A DNA stretch of 22,093 nucleotides from NCBI GenBank assembly GCA_934667475.1, contig CAKUMB010000022.1, positions 1 through 22,093 on the forward strand. The letters are read 5' to 3'. Below, piece after piece: positions 1 to 7,906 of the stretch (position 1 is its first letter; the number at the start of each line of letters is the position of its first letter). The notes under the pieces were generated by a model, which made no database searches, was not told where the DNA came from, and saw only the letters and a list, made by a program, of their open reading frames with translations. Position numbers and translations under genes: made by a program. Origin of the DNA: an uncultured Muribaculaceae bacterium (GTDB lineage Bacteria; Bacteroidota; Bacteroidia; Bacteroidales; Muribaculaceae).

Positions 1-73
1 TGTCTAACTTTTGGGGTGCAGTTCATTTATCGGGTGAGCCAAGAAAACTCCCCCCCGGTTTATCGGGTGAGCC
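1..73. repeat. Left copy of a 73-bp terminal inverted repeat (IS end)
   Basis: Bases 1-73 are the exact reverse complement of 22019-22091. Bases 1-25, read outward, match the form of an IS3-family (IS150-group) tip: TG at the outer edge, then ACTGCACCCCAAAAGTT. This suggests an element lying to the left whose terminus is at base 25. The shared sequence runs 48 bp past that tip and contains a 15-bp direct repeat (26-40 and 59-73). The repeated unit is therefore larger than a simple IS inverted repeat, or the IS sits in a repeated target. No transposase is present in the window, so the family call rests on the tip alone. Confidence 0.7.
26..73 (+). repeat. Pair of 15-bp direct repeats, 33-bp period
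   Basis: TTTATCGGGTGAGCC occurs at 26-40 and again at 59-73, separated by 18 bp that include a run of seven C. The same pair recurs inverted at the right end of the window. The repeats could be part of the mobile element's subterminal region or of its target. Nothing in the window decides which. Confidence 0.75.
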
Positions 74-85
74 GAAAAGCGGTAG

Positions 86-105
86 GGACGCGGCATGCCG
101 CGTCC
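86..105. repeat. Perfect 20-bp palindrome, REP-like
   Basis: GGACGCGGCA is followed directly by its reverse complement TGCCGCGTCC, giving a perfect GC-rich palindrome in non-coding DNA beside the IS-end repeat. Its form resembles the short palindromic intergenic repeats of Bacteroidales. A single copy in this window cannot prove that it is interspersed. Confidence 0.6.
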
Positions 106-552
106 GCAGGGAATAGGCTCCCAATCAGCATGCCACTAATGATTTTCCCAAAAAAAAGAAAAAGACCGCCCGTTGTCGCATTCCGCCGGAATGCCTTGCG
201 TAGAGTTGCCGAGTAGCAGGCATTTCGCTGCCACTCCGCTACGCTCCGTCGCAGCTGCATACCTGCCGCCACGCAACCGATCCCTGACGGGATAGCCGCC
301 ACGTAACCTTCCCCGCAGATTGATTCATTCATCTCCCACAGATTCCCACAGATTCTCATTCCAAGCATATGTTTCATTCCCGACAAAAATCCATAAAGAC
401 TCATCAAGGGGTTGAAAGCCGTTTAATTGGTCATAAACGCCCAGCGTCGTAGTGTCATTACGCGAATTGGTCGTGGCCAGCACAATCCCAGAGGATTGGA
501 AGTGTGTGGGCCTTTGCTGTATGCGTGTGCGCTGCTTTGAGGCTTTGCTATA
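106..552. other. Non-coding region, no supported gene
   Basis: The open frames here have no promoter or conserved motif, and their translations are cysteine/arginine-rich and low in complexity. I see a 17-bp interrupted palindrome at 178-194 (8-bp arms, 1-base loop) and a small hairpin around 281-294 (ATCCC/GGGAT arms). The stretch around 195-310 has a strongly patterned composition typical of intergenic repeats. I cannot support any gene. Confidence 0.5.
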
Positions 553-583
553 TTTGTTTTGCGGTGGATTTGCGCTATCTTTG
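553..583 (+). promoter_or_regulatory. Bacteroidetes-type promoter for the 616-2037 gene
   Basis: A TTTG -33 element (553-556) and TATCTTTG -7 element (576-583) are separated by 19 bp, an exact match to the TTTG-N19-21-TAnnTTTG consensus. Transcription would start near 590, which supports the ATG at 616 rather than in-frame starts further upstream that overlap the promoter. Confidence 0.8.
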
Positions 584-615
584 TGGTGATTATACATCTG
601 AAAACGACACTAAAT

Positions 616-2037
616 ATGAGTGACATTAACAAACAAGCCATGATGATGGTGCTCAACAGTGTGGCCGACGCTCTGCTGCCTGCCGACAAGGCGCTGACAG
701 CTGTGAGCCAAATGCCGTCGCCGCATGTGGCGGGTGCTGCTGTTTATCTGTTTGCCGACAAGGGCATGGACAAGTTGCTGCTTGTGTTTGACAAATACAA
801 TTTGCTGATTGATTTTGACGGCATAGTGGTGTGTGACTTGATTGACAACTGCCACGAGGTGCTGACGGGCGGTGTGACCACTTCGCGTGTGAAGACTAAC
901 ACTGCCCGCGCAATTGGCCGCAGCATTGTGGGTGAGGTGCTTGGCGGCGACCGAGGAGCTTTCATCGGCGCCATGACTACGGGCGTGGATGTGGAGACCA
1001 CCACCACTCCTGTGGTGAGCCGCATTGTGGGCAACTGCATTGTGAGGCTTGGCCTGTGTGATGAGCATGCAGCCAATTTGGAACTCGACTTTGGCACCGA
1101 CACCAAGTTGGCCTATGGTGTGGCGTCGCTTGTGAATACGGTGCTGCAACAGCACCGCCGCCGTGCCCGCCGCGCCAGCGAGCCCAAGCGTTTGGGACGG
1201 TCGTTCGGCGAATGCGTGGCCGAGCTGGAGGATAAGCAGCGCATGGCCGAGGAAGCGCGTGAGGCGGCAATGCAGCAACGCCAGCGCTATGAAAACATGG
1301 CGCTCAGCGGCCAGCCCAAGAAAATTTTGCGCAGATTCTTCAGTAAGTATGATGCCCTGATGCTGCTGAGTGTAGTGCTTGGCGTGTGTGTCACGTTTAC
1401 GCAAGTCTATAGCGTATATATTTGGATGAGTTTCAGTTATTTGTTTTATTTAGCAGTGCTGCTTTTTACATTGTTGTTTCCATCTGCCGACCTTGACCCG
1501 CAACGTTGTGATAAATCATTTCACTGCGGCTTTGCTGTGCCGGTGTTGCTGGCGCATGCCGTGATTAACTTGTTTCCGTATGCGCTTAGTTCGCTCGACG
1601 TTACTACTATGATTTATCGGCTCACCGGCTATCCATATAACATGTATGAGGGTGGAATGGTAGTGTGGCCGGTGGCGGCACTCGTGGAGTTGGGACTTTT
1701 ATGGTCGGTTGTCGAGATGTTCCGTGGTGTAGACAGAAAGCGCTTTAAGTGGGGCTTGTTTTCTTCGGCTTCGGTGCTTGTGGTGCTGATTGTCGTGTGG
1801 CTTGGCATTGGAGCGCTGCTGCCTAAGCATGGTTACATTCCCAGATATGAGTTAGAGAGAGAATTCCCTCACAAGGAGATTGTGTTTGGCAGTGATGAAC
1901 AAGAGAAGAAATACCATGAAGAGGAAAGGCGTGAGGTCATAGAAAAAGCAGAGGCGATGCAAAGATACAATGACAGCATTGATTCCGTTTGGGTCGTTAG
2001 AGATGCTGAACGGAAGCAAAACGGCTTTGAGCATTAA
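616..2037 (+). CDS. Uncharacterised multi-pass inner-membrane protein
   Basis: A protein of 473 residues; I do not recognise the family. Residues 1-175 look soluble and beta-rich, and contain a glycine-patterned segment (about 101-118, G at 101, 106, 110, 111, 114 and 118). This arrangement resembles PH-like domains with an inserted glycine zipper seen in some SHOCT/DUF4429-type proteins, but that is only a resemblance. Residues 180-230 are very basic and then coiled-coil-like. About five hydrophobic segments follow (roughly 247-267, 271-289, 305-324, 345-367, 383-402), and a charged tail runs from 405 to 473. The ATG at 616 is chosen because the promoter at 553-583 places the transcript start just upstream. 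The 3' half is visibly more AT-rich than the 5' half. It is a single-gene unit, and the next gene has its own promoter. Function is unknown. Confidence 0.8.
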   Translation: MSDINKQAMMMVLNSVADALLPADKALTAVSQMPSPHVAGAAVYLFADKGMDKLLLVFDKYNLLIDFDGIVVCDLIDNCHEVLTGGVTTSRVKTNTARAIGRSIVGEVLGGDRGAFIGAMTTGVDVETTTTPVVSRIVGNCIVRLGLCDEHAANLELDFGTDTKLAYGVASLVNTVLQQHRRRARRASEPKRLGRSFGECVAELEDKQRMAEEAREAAMQQRQRYENMALSGQPKKILRRFFSKYDALMLLSVVLGVCVTFTQVYSVYIWMSFSYLFYLAVLLFTLLFPSADLDPQRCDKSFHCGFAVPVLLAHAVINLFPYALSSLDVTTMIYRLTGYPYNMYEGGMVVWPVAALVELGLLWSVVEMFRGVDRKRFKWGLFSSASVLVVLIVVWLGIGALLPKHGYIPRYELEREFPHKEIVFGSDEQEKKYHEEERREVIEKAEAMQRYNDSIDSVWVVRDAERKQNGFEH

Positions 2038-2055
2038 CTTTTGCAGCAGTTTTAA

Positions 2056-2086
2056 TTGTCTGTATAGGTTGAAATGTCTATTTTTG
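2056..2086 (+). promoter_or_regulatory. Promoter of the M6 metalloprotease gene
   Basis: TATTTTTG at 2079-2086 matches the Bacteroidetes -7 element. An ATTG at about 2055-2058 lies 20 bp upstream as a weaker -33. Transcription would start near 2093, about 54 nt before the chosen ATG. Confidence 0.6.
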
Positions 2087-2146
2087 CAATAGTTTGCAAC
2101 ATGTGTGGCAAGCCTGATTACTGATTACACTAAAACACGTAGTTAT

Positions 2147-4441
2147 ATGAAGAAACTCCTACTATTTGCAGTGCTGTGCCTGGTGGCCGCTTGGGCACAT
2201 GCTGTGCCGGCATGGCCCGAACCCTACACAGTGACGCAGCCCGATGGCAGCAAACTCACTCTGCAACTGTATGGCGATGAGTGGCAGCATATCACCATCA
2301 CCACTGACGGCTACACCGTGATGCGCGGAGCCGACGGCTACTACACCTATGCCAAGGTTGAAGACGGGCAGCTGGTGGCCAGCAACGTGAAGGCCCGCAA
2401 CGAGGCCGAGCGATCGGCCAGCGACACCGAGTTTTTGGCCCGTGTGGGCAAGATGGCCCATGCCGAGGCTGTCGAGGCCGGTGGCGCAGCCAAGGCCCCG
2501 GCCCACAAGTTGAGCGGGCTGCTCGATATCAGCAAGTTTCGCGGTTTGGTGGTGCTGGTGCAGTACAAGGACCGCTCATTCCTGTCGACCGATGCCCACA
2601 AGCTGTTCAACGACATGATAACCCAAAAGGGCTACACGGGCTTTGTGAACGAGCACACGGGTAAAAAGGAGGAGTACACGGGCAGCGTGTATGACTACTT
2701 CTGCGACAACAGCAACGGCAAATTCAAACCCCGCTTCGATGTGGTGGGGCCCGTGACCGTGGATTTCCCACAGACCTATCCCAGTGGCAGCAGCAACACC
2801 ACCGTGTCACGCTGCACATCCATGTTTGGCGACGCGCTTAAGCAACTCGACGGCTCAATCAACTATAAGGACTATGACACCAACGGCGACGGCACTGTGG
2901 ACATGGTGTTTTTCATCGTGGCCGGCGGCGGCTCGAACTATGGCGTGAACAATTCCAACTATCTGTGGCCGCACGCCAGCCAGTTTTCGTCGCTCAGGCT
3001 CGACGGTGTGAACTTTGGCCGCTATGCCTGCTCCACCGAGCTCTACGGCTTGCAGAGCGACAGCATAGTGGACGGCATAGGCACTGTGGTGCACGAGTTC
3101 AGCCACGTGCTGGGCCTGCCCGACCTGTATGACGTGAACTATGCCACCAATGGCATGAGCTCACACCCCGGCAATTGGTCGATTATGGCGGGCGCCAACT
3201 ACTTGAACCGCAGTCGCACGCCTGCGGGCTATGGCTCGTATGAGCGCTCCACGCTGGGCTGGCTCAAGCCCGAGGTGATAGCCAGCGAGGGCGAGCGTGT
3301 GGCCCGGTCGTTGCAGACCACCAACACCGCATTCCGCATCAACTCGCAGATTAAGCAGGAATACTTTTTGCTTGAAAACCGCGATGACGCGCGTTGGGAC
3401 GCCTATCTGCCCGGACATGGCCTTGCCGTTTGGCGAGTGGACTCGACCAGCACCGAAGCATGGACTGGCAACAAAGTGAACGTGGATCCGCGCCACAACT
3501 ACTACGAACTGGTGCGCGCCTGCCAGAAGGACACCACCATCAGCGGCTATGGCCAGATTGCCGTTGACTACGACGGCGACTTGTTCCCGGGCTCGCAAAA
3601 TGTGACTGAGCTGAAAAACAGCGCCTCGAAGCCATTCATTAAATCGTGGAGCGGACTCAAGACCGAGTGGACGCTGAGCGGCATCACCGCAAGCAACGGC
3701 AACGTGGAGTTCAGCGTGGTGCGCGACCCAGTGCTCACGCTCTACGAGTCATTCAATGCAATGCCGCTCACCAGCGCCGACACTACTGGTGTGCAGGGCG
3801 ACTGGGCGCAGTGGAGCCTGACCAAGGCCCGCGTGGCCATGCCCGACTCGGCCGTGGGCAACGGCACCAAGGCCATCGCCATTCTGGCCAAGGGCGACAT
3901 TCACACCACCACTGCGATTGAGCATCAGTTCAACACCATACGCTTCAACTTCATCAACCCCACTTCCAAGACGGCAATTGTGCGCGCCTACTATTCGGTG
4001 GACAACGGCGTGACATGGCTCCTGGCCTCGCCATTCGACGGCCAGCAGTTTTTCCGCGTGCCGTCTGGCGAAAGAGCCAAGGGCGAGTTCCGCATTGGAC
4101 TGAGTGCAAAACAGAAGACGCTGTTTAAGATATATGAGTTTTCGGGCAGCACCACCGACTACTGCTATATCGACGACGTGGTGATCAGCTACGACGACGG
4201 CGGCGGTTCGGGTGTGGCAGGCGTGGCAGCCGATGCCGGCCGTCTGACAGTGAGCCGCACCGGCAGCCTCACCATCGGGGTGGCAACGCCCGGCAGCGCC
4301 GATGCCGTGATGGTGTATAACGCTTCGGGCGCAGTCGTGACCCGCGTTCAAGCTCAGGGCGGCCGTGCCTCAGTGCAGCTGCCGGCCCACGGATTCTATG
4401 TGGTGACGGCCGGTGGCAAAAGTGCGAAAGTGACGCTGTAG
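2147..4441 (+). CDS. Secreted M6 family (immune inhibitor A-like) zinc metalloprotease
   Basis: A protein of 764 residues from the ATG at 2147, which starts directly on a Sec signal peptide (MKKLLLF to AHA, cleavage near residue 19). An in-frame start at 2105 would bury the signal. The zinc site HEFSHVLGLPD is at 316-326: two His, catalytic Glu317 and Asp326 as third ligand, the pattern of M6 peptidases. Just before it lies an acidic DTNGDGTVD loop (244-252), probably calcium-binding. Residues 23-125 are likely the propeptide. A jelly-roll-like region covers about 530-680. The last ~70 residues have the look of a type IX secretion C-terminal sorting domain (VMVYNASGAVV, then GFYVVTAGGKSAKVTL). 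The likely role is extracellular or surface proteolysis. It is a monocistronic unit with a strong terminator. Confidence 0.9.
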   Translation: MKKLLLFAVLCLVAAWAHAVPAWPEPYTVTQPDGSKLTLQLYGDEWQHITITTDGYTVMRGADGYYTYAKVEDGQLVASNVKARNEAERSASDTEFLARVGKMAHAEAVEAGGAAKAPAHKLSGLLDISKFRGLVVLVQYKDRSFLSTDAHKLFNDMITQKGYTGFVNEHTGKKEEYTGSVYDYFCDNSNGKFKPRFDVVGPVTVDFPQTYPSGSSNTTVSRCTSMFGDALKQLDGSINYKDYDTNGDGTVDMVFFIVAGGGSNYGVNNSNYLWPHASQFSSLRLDGVNFGRYACSTELYGLQSDSIVDGIGTVVHEFSHVLGLPDLYDVNYATNGMSSHPGNWSIMAGANYLNRSRTPAGYGSYERSTLGWLKPEVIASEGERVARSLQTTNTAFRINSQIKQEYFLLENRDDARWDAYLPGHGLAVWRVDSTSTEAWTGNKVNVDPRHNYYELVRACQKDTTISGYGQIAVDYDGDLFPGSQNVTELKNSASKPFIKSWSGLKTEWTLSGITASNGNVEFSVVRDPVLTLYESFNAMPLTSADTTGVQGDWAQWSLTKARVAMPDSAVGNGTKAIAILAKGDIHTTTAIEHQFNTIRFNFINPTSKTAIVRAYYSVDNGVTWLLASPFDGQQFFRVPSGERAKGEFRIGLSAKQKTLFKIYEFSGSTTDYCYIDDVVISYDDGGGSGVAGVAADAGRLTVSRTGSLTIGVATPGSADAVMVYNASGAVVTRVQAQGGRASVQLPAHGFYVVTAGGKSAKVTL

Positions 4442-4461
4442 CCAGCCACACAACAACGAAC

Positions 4462-4512
4462 AATTGCCGCGGCGTGGAAATCGACCACCATAGCCGCGGC
4501 AATTCTTTTTTT
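4462..4512 (+). terminator. Intrinsic terminator after the M6 protease
   Basis: A 12-bp stem (AATTGCCGCGGC at 4462-4473 pairing with 4493-4504), extended by a further GTGG/CCAC pairing inside, is followed by C and seven T (4506-4512). It is a classic Rho-independent terminator 20 bp after the stop codon. Confidence 0.9.
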
Positions 4513-4549
4513 AACATCGATAAATGCGGTGAATGTGGCCGCCAGTGCG

Positions 4550-4557
4550 TAAATTTG
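4550..4557 (+). promoter_or_regulatory. -7 element upstream of mgtC-like gene
   Basis: TAAATTTG matches TAnnTTTG and lies 23 bp before the ATG. No convincing -33 TTTG is visible at the right spacing. Expected because the preceding gene ends in a strong terminator. Confidence 0.5.
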
Positions 4558-4580
4558 CATAAAAATCACATGAGTGCATT

Positions 4581-5297
4581 ATGATGAGTCAGATAATAAA
4601 CGACATCCTGTCGCCCGACGTGACGCTAACCGGAGCAGTGTTCAAACTGCTGCTGAGCCTCGTGCTGGGTGCGGCAGTGGGCTTTGAACGCCACCGCAAG
4701 GGGCAGATAGCCGGCTTGCGGACCTTTGCCCTGATATGCATGGGCGCCACGCTGGCCATGCTCATCTCCATATTCATTCCGCAGGAATATTTGGGGGTGA
4801 AAAACGGCGACCCCGGCCGCATTGCAGCCCAGGTGGTGAGCGGAGTGGGCTTCCTTGGCGCGGGAGCCATAATTCAGATGAAAGGCTCGGTGCGCGGCCT
4901 AACCACCGCCGCCGGCATCTGGATGACAGCCTGCATAGGCCTTGCCGTTGGTGCAGGCATGTATGCCATAGCCACGGTGGCAACGTTTCTCATCATCTTC
5001 ATCCTGCTCTACATTGAGCGCTACGAGAAGTGGTGCGGCCTGCAGTGGGAGTCGAAGATAGTGCGCATCAAGGTGCATGGCATTGTGTACGACACCACAC
5101 CGCTGCGTGCGGTGTTTAAGCGCTATGGCGTGCACACCAGCGACGAGTTTTTCAAATTTGACTACGACAGCGGCATAACGGTGATCAACTACCTGATACG
5201 CGTGCGCGACGCGGCCGACTTCATATCGCTGTTCAACGACATACACGAGTGCTACGACACCGCCTCAATCACCCTTGGCAACGAGGTGAGCATGTAG
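4581..5297 (+). CDS. MgtC/SapB family membrane protein
   Basis: A protein of 238 residues. The N-terminal half carries about four to five hydrophobic segments with the family signatures: a GFERHRKGQIAGLRTFALI block (about 34-52), VSGVGFLGAGAI (about 85-96) and VRGLTTAAGIWMTA. Residues ~150-238 form a soluble ACT-like C-terminal domain. MgtC relatives are linked to adaptation to low magnesium and acid, and in some bacteria they modulate F-ATPase or cation transport. The biochemical role here is not known. It starts at ATG 4581 (or the adjacent ATG 4584). The gene is 32 bp upstream of a cation:proton antiporter in the same direction, so both are probably one operon for ion or pH homeostasis. 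Confidence 0.9.
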   Translation: MMSQIINDILSPDVTLTGAVFKLLLSLVLGAAVGFERHRKGQIAGLRTFALICMGATLAMLISIFIPQEYLGVKNGDPGRIAAQVVSGVGFLGAGAIIQMKGSVRGLTTAAGIWMTACIGLAVGAGMYAIATVATFLIIFILLYIERYEKWCGLQWESKIVRIKVHGIVYDTTPLRAVFKRYGVHTSDEFFKFDYDSGITVINYLIRVRDAADFISLFNDIHECYDTASITLGNEVSM

Positions 5298-5329
5298 CGA
5301 CAATAACAACGACAAACAGATAGAGACAC

Positions 5330-7558
5330 ATGGACACAACCCTGCTCAACAGCCTCATCAGCGACCTTGCGCTGATACTCATACTTGGCTCTGTGGCCAC
5401 GGTGCTGTTTAAGAAACTTAAGCAGCCAGTGGTGCTGGGCTACATAGTGGCCGGCTTCATTGCCAGCCCGCACTTTTCATTCTTCCCCTCGGTGGTGCAT
5501 GAAAGCAACATCGACTTTTGGGCACAGATAGGCATCATAGTGCTGCTGTTCTCAATAGGACTTGACTTCAGCTTCAAAAAACTGCTCAACGTGGGCGGTT
5601 CGGCTGCCGTCACGGCACTGATAATAGTGCTTGGCATGATGGGGCTGGGCTTTGTGGTGGGCCGGCTGCTGCACTTCAGCGCCGTAAACGCCATGTTCCT
5701 TGGCGGCATGCTGTCGATGTCGTCCACCACCATCATCATCAAGGCCCTCGACGACCTCAAGATGCGCCAGCGGCGCTTTGTGCCTCTGGTGCTGGCCGTG
5801 CTCATAGTGGAAGACCTCTTTGCCGTGGTGCTGCTTGTGATACTGTCGTCGGTGGCCAAGAAGAATGTGCAGGGCGAGGAGCTGATGAAGAGCGTGCTCA
5901 CCCTGTCGGGGTTCCTGATAATATGGTTCACAGTGGGCATATTCCTCATTCCGTCGGTGTTCAAGCGCTTTCGCAACGTCATCAGCGACGAGCTGATGCT
6001 CGTCATCTCCATGGCCCTGTGCTTCTTCATGGCAGTGTTTTCGGTGAAGTCGGGCTTCTCGCTCGCCCTCGGCGCCTTTGTGATGGGTTCGATACTGGCC
6101 GGCACAGTAGAGGCCGAGCGCATCGAGCGGCTCATCACGCCGGTGAAAGACCTGTTTGGCGCGGTGTTTTTTATTTCGGTGGGCATGATGGTCAACCCGC
6201 AGGTGATAGTGCAGCATGCCGGCACCATAGCGCTGTTTTCGGCCGTTGTGGTGGTGGGCATGATCACATTCGGCACATTCGGCATGCTGGCCACCGGCCA
6301 GCCGCTGAAGATAGCTATGGAGTCGGGCTTCTGCCTCACGCAGATAGGCGAGTTCTCGTTTATCATTGCCACCACAGGCGTGTCGCTGGGCGTGCTCGAC
6401 ACCAGCCTCTATGCCATAATCGTGGCCGTGAGTGTGATCACCACCTTCTTCACACCGTTTTTCATAAAGCGTGCCATTCCGTGCTACAACTTCGTGTCGC
6501 GTCACCTGCCTGGCAGCTGGAGCCGCCTGCTTGAGGGCTACAGCAAAAACGCCACCGAGAGCGAGACGTCGGAAACGCGGCAACTGTGGCGCATGGTGTT
6601 TAAGCGCTATGCCCTGCGCCTGGTGCTGTATTCAGTCATAGTCATAGCCCTGATAGTGGTGAGCCACACCTACTGGGTGCCGCTCATGCGCCAGCTGCTG
6701 GGGCGCGACATGGGCCGCCTGGTGGGCGTGGCCAGCACCATAGCCGCCATGTCGCCGTTCCTATACGCCATAATTCTGCCAAGCACGCGCGCCGACGAGC
6801 GCAAGCGTCTGGTGGCCGTGAGCGGGCGGGTGACCTATGTGCCGCTAATCATGATGAGCCTGCTGGGCGTAGTGGTGTCGATGATGTTTGTCACCCGTGA
6901 GCTGTATGGCATCTACCGCAGCACCACCGCCGTGACCACCGCCGTGACGCTGACGCTGATGTTCACCGTGCTGCTGTCGCCGCGGCTCACGCGGCACATG
7001 CGCGACATGGAGCGCCGATTCATAAGCAATGCCAACGAGCGCGAGAACCACCGCACCGGCCGCGACAACAATCTGGTGAGCGACATGCACCTGGCCTACA
7101 TGCGTGTGGGCTATGGCTGCCCCTTTGTGGGCGAAACGCTGAAGAGCGCCGACCTGCGCCGCCGCTATGGCGTGAACGTGGTCAACATTCATCGCAACTC
7201 GGTGCTTTATCCTGTGCCCACGGGCGACACCCGCGTGTTTCCTGGCGACGTGATAGGCGTGATAGGAACCGATGAACAGATTCAGCGCCTGCTGCCCATG
7301 GTTGAAGACAAGGGCCAGCAGCAGGCGTCGGCGGCAGGTGAGGCACGCTTCATGCACTTTGCCATTAGCGACGCCTCGCCACTGGTGGGTAAGACCCTTG
7401 CACAGGCGCGGCTGCGCGAGGACTATGCGTCGCTGCTGGTGGCAGTGCAGCGTGCCGGCGACAACTACCTGGCCCCTACGCCCGACATAGCCTTTGCCGC
7501 CGGCGATGTGCTGTGGATAGTGGGCGATGCAAAGCGCCTCGCCGCCCTGAAGAAATAA
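5330..7558 (+). CDS. CPA2-type monovalent cation:proton antiporter with two RCK_C domains
   Basis: A protein of 742 residues. Residues 1-385 are the Na+/H+ exchanger (KefB/KefC-like, CPA2) domain, with LKQPVVLGYIVAGF near the N terminus and the transport-site acidic pair VEDL at 160-163. Four additional membrane helices follow (about 428-450, 463-485, 502-522, 533-553). Two tandem TrkA-C/RCK_C ligand-binding domains lie at 589-657 and 676-742. No Rossmann-type RCK_N (NAD-binding) domain is seen, unlike KefB/KefC, so gating by a small ligand other than NAD is plausible. It is predicted to exchange K+ or Na+ for H+ across the inner membrane. Probably cotranscribed with the MgtC-like gene, with a 32-bp gap and no terminator between them. 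Confidence 0.92.
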   Translation: MDTTLLNSLISDLALILILGSVATVLFKKLKQPVVLGYIVAGFIASPHFSFFPSVVHESNIDFWAQIGIIVLLFSIGLDFSFKKLLNVGGSAAVTALIIVLGMMGLGFVVGRLLHFSAVNAMFLGGMLSMSSTTIIIKALDDLKMRQRRFVPLVLAVLIVEDLFAVVLLVILSSVAKKNVQGEELMKSVLTLSGFLIIWFTVGIFLIPSVFKRFRNVISDELMLVISMALCFFMAVFSVKSGFSLALGAFVMGSILAGTVEAERIERLITPVKDLFGAVFFISVGMMVNPQVIVQHAGTIALFSAVVVVGMITFGTFGMLATGQPLKIAMESGFCLTQIGEFSFIIATTGVSLGVLDTSLYAIIVAVSVITTFFTPFFIKRAIPCYNFVSRHLPGSWSRLLEGYSKNATESETSETRQLWRMVFKRYALRLVLYSVIVIALIVVSHTYWVPLMRQLLGRDMGRLVGVASTIAAMSPFLYAIILPSTRADERKRLVAVSGRVTYVPLIMMSLLGVVVSMMFVTRELYGIYRSTTAVTTAVTLTLMFTVLLSPRLTRHMRDMERRFISNANERENHRTGRDNNLVSDMHLAYMRVGYGCPFVGETLKSADLRRRYGVNVVNIHRNSVLYPVPTGDTRVFPGDVIGVIGTDEQIQRLLPMVEDKGQQQASAAGEARFMHFAISDASPLVGKTLAQARLREDYASLLVAVQRAGDNYLAPTPDIAFAAGDVLWIVGDAKRLAALKK

Positions 7559-7590
7559 TATGTACCCGAAAAGGGCAAAACGGGTACATA
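7559..7590 (+). terminator. Hairpin directly after the antiporter stop codon
   Basis: TATGTACCCG (7559-7568) pairs perfectly with CGGGTACATA (7581-7590) around a 12-base loop and begins at the base after the TAA stop. No T run follows, so it is not a textbook intrinsic terminator. It may protect the 3' end of the mRNA or act with Rho. Confidence 0.45.
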
Positions 7591-7828
7591 TCGGGGCTGG
7601 TGCGATATGTGCCTACCACACTTTGCATGGATTTTATGGCACTTTTTCGGCGGACGGGCAATAATCCGGCTCCGGGCAACGTTATATATGCGTACGATGC
7701 TGCTCCCAAAGCACACACATATATCCGAGTAGCTTTTGGATGCAGTTTTATGCACACAAAATCGTAACATTGAATCGCTTTAAATTTGGATGCCTTAGGA
7801 AAGACAAACAGAATTGAATGTATGTTTG
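7591..7828. other. Intergenic stretch, no supported gene; possible short transcript
   Basis: No credible coding frame. A TAAATTTG (7781-7788) and a TATGTTTG (7821-7828) match the -7 consensus on the + strand, but neither has a -33 at the right spacing. The motif TTTGGATGC occurs twice (about 7735-7743 and 7785-7793). With the + strand terminator at 7829-7875, a short non-coding transcript is possible but unproven. Confidence 0.3.
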
Positions 7829-7875
7829 GCCGCTCCACTTCAGACCCTTTCGGTGGAAGAGGTGGAGCGGCTTTT
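7829..7875 (+). terminator. Strong hairpin with T-rich tail (+ strand)
   Basis: GCCGCTCCAC (7829-7838) pairs perfectly with GTGGAGCGGC (7862-7871), followed by TTTTA on the + strand. It lies about 270 bp beyond the antiporter stop and 32 bp from the 3' end of the opposing AraC-type gene. On the minus strand the stem is followed by CAAAC, so the better terminator direction is +. Confidence 0.65.
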
Positions 7876-7906
7876 ATGTGTCGGCAAAGTGCGCGCGGGG
7901 CGGCGG

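Noticed and set aside
26..73. CRISPR-like repeat unit
   Set aside because: Only two 15-bp copies with one 18-bp spacer, duplicated at the other window end as part of an IS-like terminus. No cas genes.
60..597. Minus-strand open frames in the left non-coding region
   Set aside because: Low-complexity translations, no promoter or start signal, and they overlap repeat-like palindromes. The real promoter for the first gene lies across them.
610..1404. Long minus-strand frame (264 codons), histidine-rich
   Set aside because: Shadow of the + strand membrane-protein gene. Its composition is an artefact of reading GC-rich codons backwards.
5440..6583. Two long minus-strand frames (320 and 343 codons) opposite the antiporter
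   Set aside because: Antisense to a clearly conserved transporter. No motifs, unusual amino-acid composition.
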